From NCBI RefSeq assembly GCF_016722965.1, contig NZ_JAEQNB010000007.1, positions 167,173 through 231,172 on the forward strand: a DNA stretch of 64,000 nt. The letters run 5' to 3'. The notes beneath the pieces were generated by a model. It searched no databases. It was not told the DNA's origin and worked only from the letters and a program-made list of their open reading frames with translations. The position numbers and the translations under genes were made by a program. The stretch comes from Tumebacillus amylolyticus (GTDB lineage: Bacteria; Bacillota; Bacilli; Tumebacillales; Tumebacillaceae). Below are positions 28,367 through 37,776 of the stretch, piece by piece (within the stretch, counting starts at the first letter, position 1; the number at the start of each line of letters is the position of its first letter).

Positions 28367-28842
28367 TGGAGAGCCGCAGCCTCTTGTTCGGCCTTGGCGC
28401 AGGTCTCGTGGTCGCCACGCTTGTGTTTGGCGTTGGCTCCGCGCTGATTCCCGTGAACGCAAGTTCGTCAGCCCCCGCAACCCCGCAAGCTGCAGCCGAT
28501 TGGAAAGCAGAAGCCGAGAAAGCCGGGATGGTGGTGCTTGCCCAGGACGAGCTGCAGACGCGCTTGCAAACCGCACATGACGAAGGCGCGAAGCAAAAAG
28601 AGACGGAGTTGGCCGCGAAACCGTCGCCGGTGCAGACCGTGCATGTCTACATCCAACCCGGTATGGGCACGACGGACGTGGCTCGTCTATTGCAAGCCTC
28701 CGGGGTGCTGGAGGACGGCAACCAGTTGATCAATCTGCGCAACACGTCCACGAACCCGATACGAGCGGGTGTGTACGACCTGCCGCTCAAGGGCGATCCG
28801 GCAGCTGTGTTGAAGGCGATTGCTACGCCGCCGAGCCAATAA
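28366..28842 (+). CDS. Short MltG/YceG-like membrane protein lacking a catalytic domain
   Basis: The 158-residue protein has an N-terminal membrane helix (about residues 5-27), a charged linker and a C-terminal module [20 protein letters not shown] followed by GVLED and [14 protein letters not shown]. This resembles the LysM-like lead module of the MltG endolytic transglycosylase, but the catalytic domain is absent. It may bind peptidoglycan and help anchor or clear a path for the flagellum; that is inference. The start overlaps the previous stop (TGATGG) and a terminator follows its stop directly. Confidence 0.7.
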   Translation: MESRSLLFGLGAGLVVATLVFGVGSALIPVNASSSAPATPQAAADWKAEAEKAGMVVLAQDELQTRLQTAHDEGAKQKETELAAKPSPVQTVHVYIQPGMGTTDVARLLQASGVLEDGNQLINLRNTSTNPIRAGVYDLPLKGDPAAVLKAIATPPSQ

Positions 28843-28847
28843 AAAAG

Positions 28848-28887
28848 CAACCAAAGCCACGGCACGCGCGGCTTGGTTGTTTTTTTG
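28848..28887 (+). terminator. Intrinsic terminator of the flagellar operon
   Basis: Arms CAACCAAAGCC (28848-28858) and GGCTTGGTTG (28870-28879) pair with one bulged A, followed by seven T. It lies immediately after the last gene of the fli/che operon and ahead of the rpsB promoter. Confidence 0.88.
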
Positions 28888-28897
28888 TTGGGAAGTC

Positions 28898-28927
28898 TTG
28901 CACAGATGGCGCACGATATGGTATATT
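28898..28927 (+). promoter_or_regulatory. Sigma-A promoter of rpsB
   Basis: TTGCAC (28898-28903) and TATATT (28922-28927) are spaced by 18 bases. It sits between the flagellar terminator and the structured leader of rpsB. Confidence 0.7.
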
Positions 28928-28954
28928 AACTTCCGGTGTGAATACACAACACAC

Positions 28955-29018
28955 GTTGCCCGACCTTGTCGAAGGTGCTTGTCCGATTGGACAAGTGTCG
29001 AGGAGGGTGGACGGCAAC
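28955..29018 (+). promoter_or_regulatory. Structured rpsB leader, likely ribosomal-protein autoregulation
   Basis: The leader folds on paper as a three-way junction. The closing stem pairs GTTGCC (28955-28960) with GGCAAC (29013-29018), extended by CGA (28961-28963) with TCG (28998-29000). One arm is CCTT-GTCG-AAGG (28964-28975), the other CTTGTCC-GATT-GGACAAG (28978-28995). Ribosomal protein operons are commonly controlled by such elements binding their own product, here S2. That function is inferred. Confidence 0.55.
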
Positions 29019-29056
29019 GGAGGAAAAAACCATTTTTTGAGAGGAGGTTGAAGATT

Positions 29057-29752
29057 ATGGCGATCATCAGCATGAAACAACTGCTGGAGGCAGGCGTTCA
29101 CTTCGGTCATCAAACCCGTCGTTGGAACCCGAAAATGTCTCGCTACATCTTCACCGAACGTAACGGTATCTACATCATTGACCTGCAGAAAACTGTTAAA
29201 AAAGTAGAGGAAGCGTACAACTTTGTACGTGAACTCGCTGCAGAAGGCAAGACGGTTCTCTTCGTGGGCACCAAGAAACAAGCGCAAGACTCCGTGAAGG
29301 AAGAAGCGGAGCGCGTAGGTCAGTACTTCGTCAACCAACGTTGGCTCGGCGGTACCCTGACCAACTTCTCCACCATCCAAAAACGTATTGAGCGTCTGAC
29401 CCTGCTCGAGACGATGGAACAAGACGGCACCTTCGAAGTCCTTCCGAAGAAAGAAGTAATCGTTCTCAAGAAGGAAATGGACCGTCTCGAAAAGTTCCTC
29501 GGCGGCATCAAAGGCATGAAGTCTCTGCCGGGCGCTCTGTTCATCATCGACCCGCGCAAAGAGCGCATCGCTGTTGCAGAAGCTCGCAAACTTGGTATCC
29601 CGATTGTTGCAATCGTCGACACCAACTGCGATCCGGATGAAATCGACTACGTGATTCCGGGCAACGACGACGCAATCCGCGCTGTCAAACTGCTGACCGC
29701 TAAGATCGCTGATGCGATCATGGAAGGCAAGCAAGGCGAACAAAACGCGTAA
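29057..29752 (+). CDS. rpsB: 30S ribosomal protein S2
   Basis: S2 is a late-assembling protein of the small subunit. The 231-residue product starts [20 protein letters not shown] and has the signature [27 protein letters not shown] lies at 29041-29047 before ATG 29057; the long in-frame extension upstream runs through the terminator and promoter and is not coding. The next gene is tsf, the usual partner. Confidence 0.99.
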   Translation: MAIISMKQLLEAGVHFGHQTRRWNPKMSRYIFTERNGIYIIDLQKTVKKVEEAYNFVRELAAEGKTVLFVGTKKQAQDSVKEEAERVGQYFVNQRWLGGTLTNFSTIQKRIERLTLLETMEQDGTFEVLPKKEVIVLKKEMDRLEKFLGGIKGMKSLPGALFIIDPRKERIAVAEARKLGIPIVAIVDTNCDPDEIDYVIPGNDDAIRAVKLLTAKIADAIMEGKQGEQNA

Positions 29753-29766
29753 TCGTTTGGTACTGG

Positions 29767-29807
29767 GGGTGACCTTAGGGTTGTAGAACCCTGAGTTCAC
29801 CCTTTTT
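29767..29807 (+). terminator. Terminator-like hairpin between rpsB and tsf
   Basis: Nested arms GGGTGA (29767-29772) with TCACCC (29797-29802) and AGGGTT (29777-29782) with AACCCT (29787-29792) are followed by five T. The strength looks moderate; it may end part of the rpsB transcripts before tsf. Confidence 0.8.
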
Positions 29808-29865
29808 ATCTGTATGATGCAGAATACACAATATGGGCATGATAGTAATCAAGGAGGCGACAGAC

Positions 29866-30519
29866 ATGAGCATTTCTGCTGCACTTGTTAAAGAACTGCG
29901 CGAACGTACCGGCGCAGGTATGATGGACTGCAAAAAAGCACTGGTTGAAACGAACGGTGATATCGAAAAAGCAATCGACTTCCTTCGCGAAAAGGGTCTG
30001 GCTGCTGCTGCGAAAAAATCCGGCCGTATCGCTGCTGAGGGCGTCGTAGAATCCTACATACATGCAGGCGGTAAAATCGGCGTTCTGCTCGAAGTCAACT
30101 GCGAAACCGACTTCGTAGCGAAAAACGAAGACTTCAAATCCTTCGTTCGCGACATCGCAATGCACATCGTAGCTGCGAAGCCGCTCTACCTGACCCGTGA
30201 CGAAGTTTCCGCTGAGACCATTGAACACGAGAAAGAAATCCTCCGTGCACAAGCTCTCAACGAAGGCAAGCCGGAAAACATCGTCGACAAAATGGTCGAA
30301 GGCCGCGTTGCGAAGTACTACAAAGAGAACTGCCTGCTCGAGCAACAGTTCGTCAAAGACCCGGACAAAACCATCGAAGTGATCGTGAAGGAAAAAATCT
30401 CGACCATCGGTGAAAACATCAACATCCGTCGTTTCGTCCGTTGGGAAATGGGCGAAGGCCTCGAAAAGAAAGTTGATAACTTCGTAGAAGAAGTTATGAG
30501 CCAAGTCAACAAGGGCTAA
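29866..30519 (+). CDS. tsf: Translation elongation factor Ts
   Basis: EF-Ts recycles EF-Tu by releasing GDP. The 217-residue short form is usual in Bacilli-related genomes (without the second core subdomain). Signatures are [15 protein letters not shown] and [22 protein letters not shown] precedes ATG 29866; an in-frame ATG at 29833 is further from the ribosome site and would add a non-family leader. Confidence 0.98.
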   Translation: MSISAALVKELRERTGAGMMDCKKALVETNGDIEKAIDFLREKGLAAAAKKSGRIAAEGVVESYIHAGGKIGVLLEVNCETDFVAKNEDFKSFVRDIAMHIVAAKPLYLTRDEVSAETIEHEKEILRAQALNEGKPENIVDKMVEGRVAKYYKENCLLEQQFVKDPDKTIEVIVKEKISTIGENINIRRFVRWEMGEGLEKKVDNFVEEVMSQVNKG

Positions 30520-30535
30520 TGCTTTAGTCCTGACA

Positions 30536-30563
30536 GGGAACACTCTCCGTGTTCCCTTTTTTT
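30536..30563 (+). terminator. Terminator after tsf
   Basis: Perfect 8-bp stem GGGAACAC (30536-30543) with GTGTTCCC (30549-30556), five-base loop, then seven T. Confidence 0.92.
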
Positions 30564-30603
30564 AAGGCCCAAGCAGGAAAGTTTACAACTTTGTAGAAAC
30601 TAG

Positions 30604-31341
<738 letters not shown>

Positions 31342-31349
31342 ACCAACCA

Positions 31350-31904
31350 ATGAGTATCCAAGACATTATGAAATCGCTCGATGAGCGTATGGAAAAAGCG
31401 CTCTCCAACGTCAAGCGTGAATTCAGCACGATCCGTGCAGGCCGTGCGAATGCTTCGATGCTGGATCGCGTCCAAGTTGACTACTACGGCAGCATGATGC
31501 CGATCAACCAATTGGCGAACGTCACCGTTCCGGAACCGCGCCAACTCGTCATCACACCGTGGGACAAAGGTTCCCTCGCGGCGATCGACAAAGCGATCAC
31601 CAAGTCGGACCTCGGCATCACCCCGTCCAACGACGGGAACGTGATCCGTTTGACCATTCCGCAACTGACCGAGCAACGCCGCAAAGACCTTGCAAAGCAA
31701 GTCAAAGGTCTGGCAGAAGACGGTCGCGTAGCGGTTCGTAACATCCGTCGCGACGTCAACGACTCCCTCAAGAAGCTTGAGAAGGAAGTCTCTGAGGACG
31801 AAATTCGTCGTGAGCAGGACAAAGTCCAAGCCGTGACGGACAAGACCATCGCGGAAATTGACAAATTGCTCTCTGCCAAAGAAGCGGAGATTATGGAAGT
31901 GTAA
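31350..31904 (+). CDS. frr: Ribosome recycling factor
   Basis: RRF splits post-termination ribosomes with EF-G. From ATG 31350 it is 184 aa, the family length, with EFSTIRAGRANASMLDRV and RRDVNDSLKKLEKE. The ribosome site GAGGGGTGA overlaps the pyrH stop. An in-frame GTG at 31338 is inside that site and is rejected. Confidence 0.98.
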   Translation: MSIQDIMKSLDERMEKALSNVKREFSTIRAGRANASMLDRVQVDYYGSMMPINQLANVTVPEPRQLVITPWDKGSLAAIDKAITKSDLGITPSNDGNVIRLTIPQLTEQRRKDLAKQVKGLAEDGRVAVRNIRRDVNDSLKKLEKEVSEDEIRREQDKVQAVTDKTIAEIDKLLSAKEAEIMEV

Positions 31905-31915
31905 AGACCTTCGGA

Positions 31916-31944
31916 CCCCCTTCGTATCGAAGGGGGTTATTTTT
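31916..31944 (+). terminator. Terminator after frr
   Basis: Arms CCCCCTTCG (31916-31924) and CGAAGGGGG (31928-31936) close a three-base loop and are followed by TTATTTTT. uppS starts only 18 bases later, so some readthrough must feed uppS unless a promoter is hidden here. Confidence 0.88.
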
Positions 31945-31961
31945 CACGTGGAGGACTCCTA

Positions 31962-32735
31962 ATGCTGCAACGACTGAAGCGACTATTTAGCTCAAAACCG
32001 CAACCGCAGACGGACGAGCACGGAATTGTACCCGATGCCGTGCCGAACCACGTCGCGATCATCATGGACGGCAACGGGCGTTGGGCACGCCGCCGTGGCT
32101 TGCCTCGCATCGCCGGACACCGTGCCGGGATGAACAAAGTCAAGGAAATCTCCTTGGCGGCTGACGACATCGGCATCAAGGTGTTGACGTTGTACGCATT
32201 CTCCACGGAGAACTGGAAACGCCCCACCGAAGAAGTTGAATTTCTCATGCGCCTGCCGGAAGAGTGGTTGTCGAAGGAACTTGACACCTTGATTGCGCGC
32301 AATTGCAGGATTCGGATCATCGGTGAACCGGAAGGCTTGCCGTCGCACACGTCTCGCGTTGTGCGTGAAGCGGAAGAGAAGACCAAAGCAAATACAGGGA
32401 TGATCTTGAATATCGCCTTGAACTACGGGTCCCGTCGCGAGATTCTTGCGGCTGTCAAGCAACTTGCAACCGATGTCCAAGAGGGGCGTTTGACCCTTGA
32501 TGAGATTGACGACGCGGCGATGGGCGAACGCTTGCTGACCCGTGGATTGCCCGATCCTGACCTCATGATTCGCACGAGTGGTGAAGTACGGCTGTCCAAC
32601 TTTTTGCTGTGGCAGTCTGCGTACACGGAATTATGGTTTACCGATGTGTTTTGGCCTGATTTTTCAAGAGAATATTTCTTCCAAGCGATTCGCGCCTTCC
32701 AAGGCCGCGGCCGTCGATTTGGTGGTCTGAAGTAG
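31962..32735 (+). CDS. uppS: Isoprenyl transferase (undecaprenyl diphosphate synthase)
   Basis: UppS makes the C55 lipid carrier for cell wall synthesis by adding isopentenyl units to farnesyl diphosphate. The 257-residue protein has the catalytic Asp in VAIIMDGNGRWARRRGLPR and the conserved LTLYAFSTENWKRP and QSAYTELWFTDVFWPDF. GGAGGA precedes the ATG. The next genes cdsA, dxr and ispG are all envelope lipid or isoprenoid precursor genes. Confidence 0.98.
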   Translation: MLQRLKRLFSSKPQPQTDEHGIVPDAVPNHVAIIMDGNGRWARRRGLPRIAGHRAGMNKVKEISLAADDIGIKVLTLYAFSTENWKRPTEEVEFLMRLPEEWLSKELDTLIARNCRIRIIGEPEGLPSHTSRVVREAEEKTKANTGMILNIALNYGSRREILAAVKQLATDVQEGRLTLDEIDDAAMGERLLTRGLPDPDLMIRTSGEVRLSNFLLWQSAYTELWFTDVFWPDFSREYFFQAIRAFQGRGRRFGGLK

Positions 32736-32745
32736 GGGGATTCCT

Positions 32746-33561
32746 ATGTTGGGTCAACGAGTAGTGACCGGAATCATTGGAGGCGCTATTTTTCTGGGTG
32801 CCGTGTGGTACGGCGGGTTTCCGTTTGCCCTGCTGATCGCGTTGATGGCGGTCGTCGGATTTAGCGAACTGGTGCGCATGCGCGGCTGGTCGCTTTTTTC
32901 CGCACCTGCTTTGATTGGGTATGTCGTGACGCTGATGTGGTTGGTCGGCTCGATCTGGCAGCCTTTTGCTGACCTGTGGATGCCGGCGACCGATACGGTC
33001 TCCGGGCTGTGGTTGTTGGTCGCGTTGTTCGTATTTCTTTCGATCAGTGTGGTTTCGAAAAACAAGTTCTCGTTCCAAGACATGACGTACCTGTTTGCCG
33101 GGACGCTTTATGTCGGGCTGACGTTGCACTCGGCGCTGTTGCTTCGGGTGGACGACCGCATGGGACTGTCGTATTTTCTGTTTGTGCTCTTGACGATCTG
33201 GACGACCGATACGGCTGCGTATTTCGTCGGTCGCACGTTCAAAGGCCCGAAGTTGTGGCCGGCCATCTCGCCGAACAAAACCGTCTCCGGGTCGCTCGGC
33301 GGCGTGGTAGGTGCGGTGGTCGTCGGCGTGGTCTTCGCGCAAGTGATGGGCTTGGCGATGGGGCCGTGGATGTTGCTCGCGGCGCTGTTGTCGGTGTTCG
33401 GTCAATTCGGAGACTTCGTGGAATCCGGATTGAAGCGTGCGCTGGACGTCAAGGATTCGGGAACGATTCTGCCCGGTCACGGCGGTGTGCTGGACCGTTT
33501 TGATAGTTTTCTGTTTACGGCACCGATTGCGTATTATGGTATCTTATTGCTAGTTTCCTAA
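32746..33561 (+). CDS. cdsA: Phosphatidate cytidylyltransferase
   Basis: CdsA makes CDP-diacylglycerol, the precursor of membrane phospholipids. It is a polytopic membrane protein (about 7-8 hydrophobic segments in 271 aa) with the C-terminal signature [20 protein letters not shown] followed by DRFDS. It lies 10 bases after uppS and 20 before dxr. Confidence 0.97.
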   Translation: MLGQRVVTGIIGGAIFLGAVWYGGFPFALLIALMAVVGFSELVRMRGWSLFSAPALIGYVVTLMWLVGSIWQPFADLWMPATDTVSGLWLLVALFVFLSISVVSKNKFSFQDMTYLFAGTLYVGLTLHSALLLRVDDRMGLSYFLFVLLTIWTTDTAAYFVGRTFKGPKLWPAISPNKTVSGSLGGVVGAVVVGVVFAQVMGLAMGPWMLLAALLSVFGQFGDFVESGLKRALDVKDSGTILPGHGGVLDRFDSFLFTAPIAYYGILLLVS

Positions 33562-33581
33562 AGAGTGGGAGAGGTGACGAA

Positions 33582-34736
33582 ATGTCTCGTACGATCACAA
33601 TTCTCGGCTCCACAGGCTCCATCGGCACCTCGACGCTCGACGTAGTCGCCAGCCACCCGGACCAATACCGGGTCGCCGCCATCGCGGCCGGCAACAACCT
33701 CGACGTGCTGTTGAAACAGATCGAACAGTTCCGTCCTGAATTGGTCAGCGTGGCAACAGAAGAGGGCGCACGAGCGGTTCAAGACCGCTTCGGCTCGTCT
33801 GTTGAAGTGATGGTCGGGCAGGAAGGCCTGGTCGCCGTCGCGACACACGAAGCGGCAGACCTCGTTCTCACGGCTGTCGTCGGGGCCGTGGGGCTCTTGC
33901 CAACCTTGGAAGCGTTGAAAAAAGGCAAGCACATCGCGCTTGCCAACAAAGAAACGCTCGTCGCAGCCGGTCACCTCGTCACAGCTCTGGCGAAGGAAAA
34001 AGGCTGCGATCTGCTTCCGGTCGATTCCGAGCATTCGGCGATCTTCCAATGCTTGAACGGGGAGCGATTGACAGATGTCGAGCGAATCATCGTGACGGCC
34101 TCTGGCGGTCCGTTCCGGGACAAGACCCGTGACGAGATGGCGCAAGTCACCGTCAAGGACGCGTTGAACCACCCGAACTGGGCGATGGGCGCGAAGATCA
34201 CGATCGACTCGGCGACTTTGATGAACAAAGGCCTTGAAGTGATCGAGGCACACTGGTTGTTCGACATGCCGTACGACAAAATCGACGTCATCGTTCATCC
34301 GGAGAGCATCGTGCATTCCTTGGTGGAATTTGCGGACGGCTCGATGATGGCGCAGATGGGTGCGCCGGACATGCGCGTGCCGATCCAATATGCGTTGACG
34401 CATCCGACCCGTTTGCCGGGCAGCTATAAACGATTGAATCTGTTGGAAGCCAACTCGCTGCATTTCCGTGCACCAGACCTTGACCGCTTCCCGTGCCTGC
34501 GCTACGCTTACGATGCAGGTCGCATCGGCGGCTCGATGCCGGCTGTGCTGAACGCCGCCAATGAAGTGGCGAACGGCATGTTCCGGGAGGAGCGCATCTC
34601 GTTCCTCGACATTGAGCGTGTCAACGCGGCTGTGATGGAGCGTCATGACGTGCTGACCAACCCCGGCCTCGACGATATCTTGTCGGCAGATGCTTGGGCG
34701 CGGATTGCAGCACGCGAAGTCGCTCAAAAACTGTAA
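33582..34736 (+). CDS. dxr: 1-deoxy-D-xylulose 5-phosphate reductoisomerase
   Basis: Dxr commits carbon to the MEP isoprenoid pathway by NADPH-dependent conversion of DXP to MEP. The 384-residue protein has the NADPH fold [16 protein letters not shown], the metal-site region [13 protein letters not shown] and the [14 protein letters not shown] block. Its usual downstream partner in Bacilli, the protease gene rseP, is missing here; ispG follows after 19 bases. Confidence 0.98.
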   Translation: MSRTITILGSTGSIGTSTLDVVASHPDQYRVAAIAAGNNLDVLLKQIEQFRPELVSVATEEGARAVQDRFGSSVEVMVGQEGLVAVATHEAADLVLTAVVGAVGLLPTLEALKKGKHIALANKETLVAAGHLVTALAKEKGCDLLPVDSEHSAIFQCLNGERLTDVERIIVTASGGPFRDKTRDEMAQVTVKDALNHPNWAMGAKITIDSATLMNKGLEVIEAHWLFDMPYDKIDVIVHPESIVHSLVEFADGSMMAQMGAPDMRVPIQYALTHPTRLPGSYKRLNLLEANSLHFRAPDLDRFPCLRYAYDAGRIGGSMPAVLNAANEVANGMFREERISFLDIERVNAAVMERHDVLTNPGLDDILSADAWARIAAREVAQKL

Positions 34737-34755
34737 ATACGGGAGCGTGTACCCC

Positions 34756-35841
34756 ATGTACCATCGTTCTGAAACTCGCCCGGTCAACGTGGGCAATGTC
34801 ACCATCGGCGGTTCCGACTCGGTCGTGCTGCAGTCGATGACCATGACGAAAACGGCCGATGTCAAAGCGACCGTGGAACAGATTCACCGTCTCGAAGAAG
34901 CGGGCTGCCAGATCGTCCGCGTCACGGTGAACAACATGGAAGCGGCTGAAGCCATCAAGTTGATCAAAAAAGAAATCCACATCCCGCTGGTTGCGGATAT
35001 CCATTTCGATTACAAACTTGCGCTCAAAGCAATTGAAAACGGCATCGACAAAGTCCGGATCAACCCGGGCAACATCGGCAAGCGCGAGAAAGTCCAAGAA
35101 GTCGTCAAAGCGGCTCAAGAGCGCAAGATTCCGATCCGTATCGGCGTCAATGCGGGATCGCTTGAGAAGCACATCCTCGACAAGTACGGCTATCCGACAG
35201 CGCAAGGGATGCTTGAGTCGGCCGAATACCATGTCGGAATCTTGGAAGACCTTGGCTTCGAGGACATCATCATCTCGATGAAAGCGTCCGACGTGCCGCT
35301 GGCGATCGATGCGTATACCTTGGCAGCCGAGCGTTTTCGCTACCCGCTGCACTTGGGCATCACCGAAGCGGGCACGCTGTTCTCCGGTTCCATCAAAAGC
35401 GCCGCCGGCCTCGGCGCATTGCTGGCGAAAGGCATTGGCTCCACGATGCGCGTCTCGCTGTCGGCCGACGTTGTCGAAGAGATCAAAGTCGGTCGCGAAT
35501 TGCTCAAAGCGTTCGGCTTGGCATCCAATGCGGTCACGCTGATCTCTTGCCCGACCTGCGGGCGTATCGAAATCGACCTCGTGGCGATTGCCAACGAGAT
35601 CGAAGAGTATGTGTCGAACATCAAAGCCCCGATCAAGGTCGCCGTCCTCGGCTGTGCAGTCAACGGCCCCGGCGAGGCGCGTGAAGCGGACATCGGCATC
35701 GCCGGTTCCCGCAACGAAGGCCTGCTGTTCAAACACGGAGAGATCGTGCGCAAAATTCCGGAAGACATTCTCGTCAGCGAATTGAAAAAAGAAATTGACG
35801 AGATGGCGAAACGGTACGAACTGACCGGATCGCTTGAGTAA
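34756..35841 (+). CDS. ispG: (E)-4-hydroxy-3-methylbut-2-enyl-diphosphate synthase
   Basis: IspG performs the reductive ring opening near the end of the MEP pathway and needs a 4Fe-4S cluster. The 361-residue protein shows the cluster cysteines in [14 protein letters not shown] and [21 protein letters not shown] use ATG 34756; longer in-frame starts overlap dxr. GGGAG at 34741 is the likely ribosome site. In Bacillus ispG stands alone elsewhere, while in Clostridia it follows rseP, so this dxr-ispG junction is distinctive. Confidence 0.98.
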   Translation: MYHRSETRPVNVGNVTIGGSDSVVLQSMTMTKTADVKATVEQIHRLEEAGCQIVRVTVNNMEAAEAIKLIKKEIHIPLVADIHFDYKLALKAIENGIDKVRINPGNIGKREKVQEVVKAAQERKIPIRIGVNAGSLEKHILDKYGYPTAQGMLESAEYHVGILEDLGFEDIIISMKASDVPLAIDAYTLAAERFRYPLHLGITEAGTLFSGSIKSAAGLGALLAKGIGSTMRVSLSADVVEEIKVGRELLKAFGLASNAVTLISCPTCGRIEIDLVAIANEIEEYVSNIKAPIKVAVLGCAVNGPGEAREADIGIAGSRNEGLLFKHGEIVRKIPEDILVSELKKEIDEMAKRYELTGSLE

Positions 35842-35845
35842 AAAG

Positions 35846-35880
35846 AAACCCGGCTCTTCATGAGCCGGGTTTGTCTTTTA
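35846..35880 (+). terminator. Terminator after ispG
   Basis: Perfect 11-bp stem AAACCCGGCTC (35846-35856) with GAGCCGGGTTT (35862-35872), then TGTCTTTTA. Its tail contains the -35 box of the next promoter. Confidence 0.9.
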
Positions 35881-35899
35881 CCATGAAATGCCGTAGAAT
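35871..35899 (+). promoter_or_regulatory. Sigma-A promoter of proS
   Basis: TTGTCT (35871-35876) and TAGAAT (35894-35899) are spaced by 17 bases; the -35 box overlaps the end of the ispG terminator stem. The predicted mRNA leader is short, with no room for a T-box. Confidence 0.65.
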
Positions 35900-35933
35900 A
35901 GAGAATCATGTCTAGATGTGGAGGAAACACAAT

Positions 35934-37655
35934 ATGCGTCAGAACCGAATGATCCTTCCCACCCTCCGAGAGGTTCCGAAGGAAGCCGAAGTTATCAGTC
36001 ACAAATTAATGCTGCGTGCCGGACTGGTTCGCCAGCTGGCAGCGGGCGTGTATACATATCTGCCACTCGGCCTGCGAGTGCTCAAGAAAGTCGAAAACAT
36101 CGTGCGTGAAGAGATGAACAAATCCGGCGCACAAGAGTTGATGATGTCCGTTCTCCAACCGGCGGAAGTTTGGCACAACACCGGTCGCTGGGACGACTAC
36201 GGCCCGGAATTGGTGCGCCTCAAGGACCGTCACGACCGCGATTTCGTTCTCGGCCCGACCCACGAGGAAGTCATCACCGCGCTGATCAAGGATGAGATCA
36301 ACTCCTACAAGAAACTCCCGATCAACGTCTACCAGATCCAAACCAAGTTCCGTGACGAGCGCCGCCCGCGCTTTGGCTTGATGCGCGGCCGTGAATTCCT
36401 GATGAAGGACGCGTACTCGTTCCACACCTCTTGGGAAAGTCTGAACGAGACCTACGATCAAATGTACAAAACCTACAACTCGATTTTCTCCCGTCTGGGT
36501 CTGAACTTCCGCCCGGTCGAAGCAAACGCAGGGGCAATCGGCGGTTCCGGCCGTAACCACGAGTTCATGGTGCTGGCAGACGTCGGCGAAGACACCATCG
36601 CAACGTGTACGCACTGTGACTACGCGGCGAACTTGGAGCAAGCCACCGCTCACCTTGAGTACGCGGCGGCGGGCGTCGCGCCGTCGGCGGATGCGCCCGT
36701 TTTTGAAAAAATCCACACCCCGAACACCAAGACGATCGACCAACTCGTCTCCTCGCTGGGTGTAGAAGCAAGCTCGTTCTTCAAGACCTTGCTCTACATC
36801 ATCGACGGCAAAACGGTCGCTGTCGTCGTCCGTGGTGACCACGAAGTCAACGAACTGAAACTCAAAGGCCTGTTCGATGCCAAATCGGTCGAACTTGCTG
36901 ACGATGCGACCATCGAGCGTGTCACCGGAGCACCGACCGGCTTCATCGGCCCGGTTGGACTCAAAGGCGTGGAAGTGATCGTGGACGAAGCGATCGCCAA
37001 CGCGGGGGCCGGTTTCGCAGGTGCAAACGAGCGCGACTACCACTTGCAAAACGTCGTGCCGAGCCGCGACTTTGCAGCGGGTCGCGTCGCGGACGTTCGC
37101 AACGTTCTGGAAGGCGACACCTGCCCGAAATGTAAGGAAGGCAAGATCGAGTTCTACCGCGGCATCGAGTGCGGCCACATCTTCGAACTTGGCACAAAGT
37201 ACTCCGTGCCGGTCGGCGCCACCTACCTCGATGAGAACCAGAAAGCGCAGACGATGATCATGGGGTGCTACGGCATCGGTGTTTCCCGAATCATGTCTGC
37301 CGTGTTGGAACAGTCCAACGACGACAACGGCATCATCTGGCCGATGCCGATCGCACCGTTCCAAGTGCATCTGATCCCGGTCAACGTCAAGGACGAGACC
37401 CAAGTCAAAGTGGCGGAACAACTCTACGCACGCCTGCAACAGCAAGGCGTCGAAGTGTTGCTGGACGACCGCGACGAGCGCGCAGGCGTCAAGTTCAAAG
37501 ACTCCGACCTGATCGGGCTCCCGGTTCGCGTCACCGTCGGCAAAAAAGCCGAAGAAGGCATCGTGGAGTTCAAAGTTCGCAAAACCGGCGAATCCCAAGA
37601 ACTCACCCTCGAGCAAGCCTTTGAAGAGATTCTCGGGCTCGTTCTCGGTCACTAA
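35934..37655 (+). CDS. proS: Prolyl-tRNA synthetase
   Basis: ProS charges tRNA-Pro. It is the bacterial long form of 573 aa: class II catalytic core at the N terminus ([37 protein letters not shown]), an inserted editing domain (about residues 225-385), and a C-terminal anticodon domain from about 470. GGAGGA lies 8 bases before ATG 35934. It precedes polC as in Bacillus. Confidence 0.98.
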   Translation: MRQNRMILPTLREVPKEAEVISHKLMLRAGLVRQLAAGVYTYLPLGLRVLKKVENIVREEMNKSGAQELMMSVLQPAEVWHNTGRWDDYGPELVRLKDRHDRDFVLGPTHEEVITALIKDEINSYKKLPINVYQIQTKFRDERRPRFGLMRGREFLMKDAYSFHTSWESLNETYDQMYKTYNSIFSRLGLNFRPVEANAGAIGGSGRNHEFMVLADVGEDTIATCTHCDYAANLEQATAHLEYAAAGVAPSADAPVFEKIHTPNTKTIDQLVSSLGVEASSFFKTLLYIIDGKTVAVVVRGDHEVNELKLKGLFDAKSVELADDATIERVTGAPTGFIGPVGLKGVEVIVDEAIANAGAGFAGANERDYHLQNVVPSRDFAAGRVADVRNVLEGDTCPKCKEGKIEFYRGIECGHIFELGTKYSVPVGATYLDENQKAQTMIMGCYGIGVSRIMSAVLEQSNDDNGIIWPMPIAPFQVHLIPVNVKDETQVKVAEQLYARLQQQGVEVLLDDRDERAGVKFKDSDLIGLPVRVTVGKKAEEGIVEFKVRKTGESQELTLEQAFEEILGLVLGH

Positions 37656-37670
37656 TCTCGATTTCGTAGA

Positions 37671-37704
37671 AAAACCGCCCGCCTCCGATGAGGCGGGCGG
37701 TTTT
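37671..37704 (+). terminator. Terminator after proS
   Basis: GC-rich stem CCGCCCGCCTC (37675-37685) with GAGGCGGGCGG (37690-37700), four-base loop, flanked by AAAA and TTTT that can pair in either direction. Confidence 0.92.
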
Positions 37705-37710
37705 GACTTG

Positions 37711-37719
37711 TGCTACAAT
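37711..37719 (+). promoter_or_regulatory. Extended -10 element ahead of polC
   Basis: TGC directly precedes TACAAT (37714-37719), an extended -10 pattern. No good -35 box is seen because the terminator stem occupies that place, so the call is tentative. Confidence 0.4.
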
Positions 37720-37776
37720 AGTACCGACATCAGGACTAGAATCAGATTCTTTGGAAGATGGAGGGGATTTCCCATT

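Noticed and set aside
28820..29056. In-frame N-terminal extension of S2
   Set aside because: It spans the flagellar terminator, the rpsB promoter and the structured leader.
35880..35933. T-box riboswitch before proS
   Set aside because: The predicted leader is only about 30 bases, with no specifier stem or T-box sequence.
37621..37776. In-frame N-terminal extension of PolC
   Set aside because: It would cross the proS terminator and promoter region; ATG 37777 has a ribosome site and gives the family N terminus.
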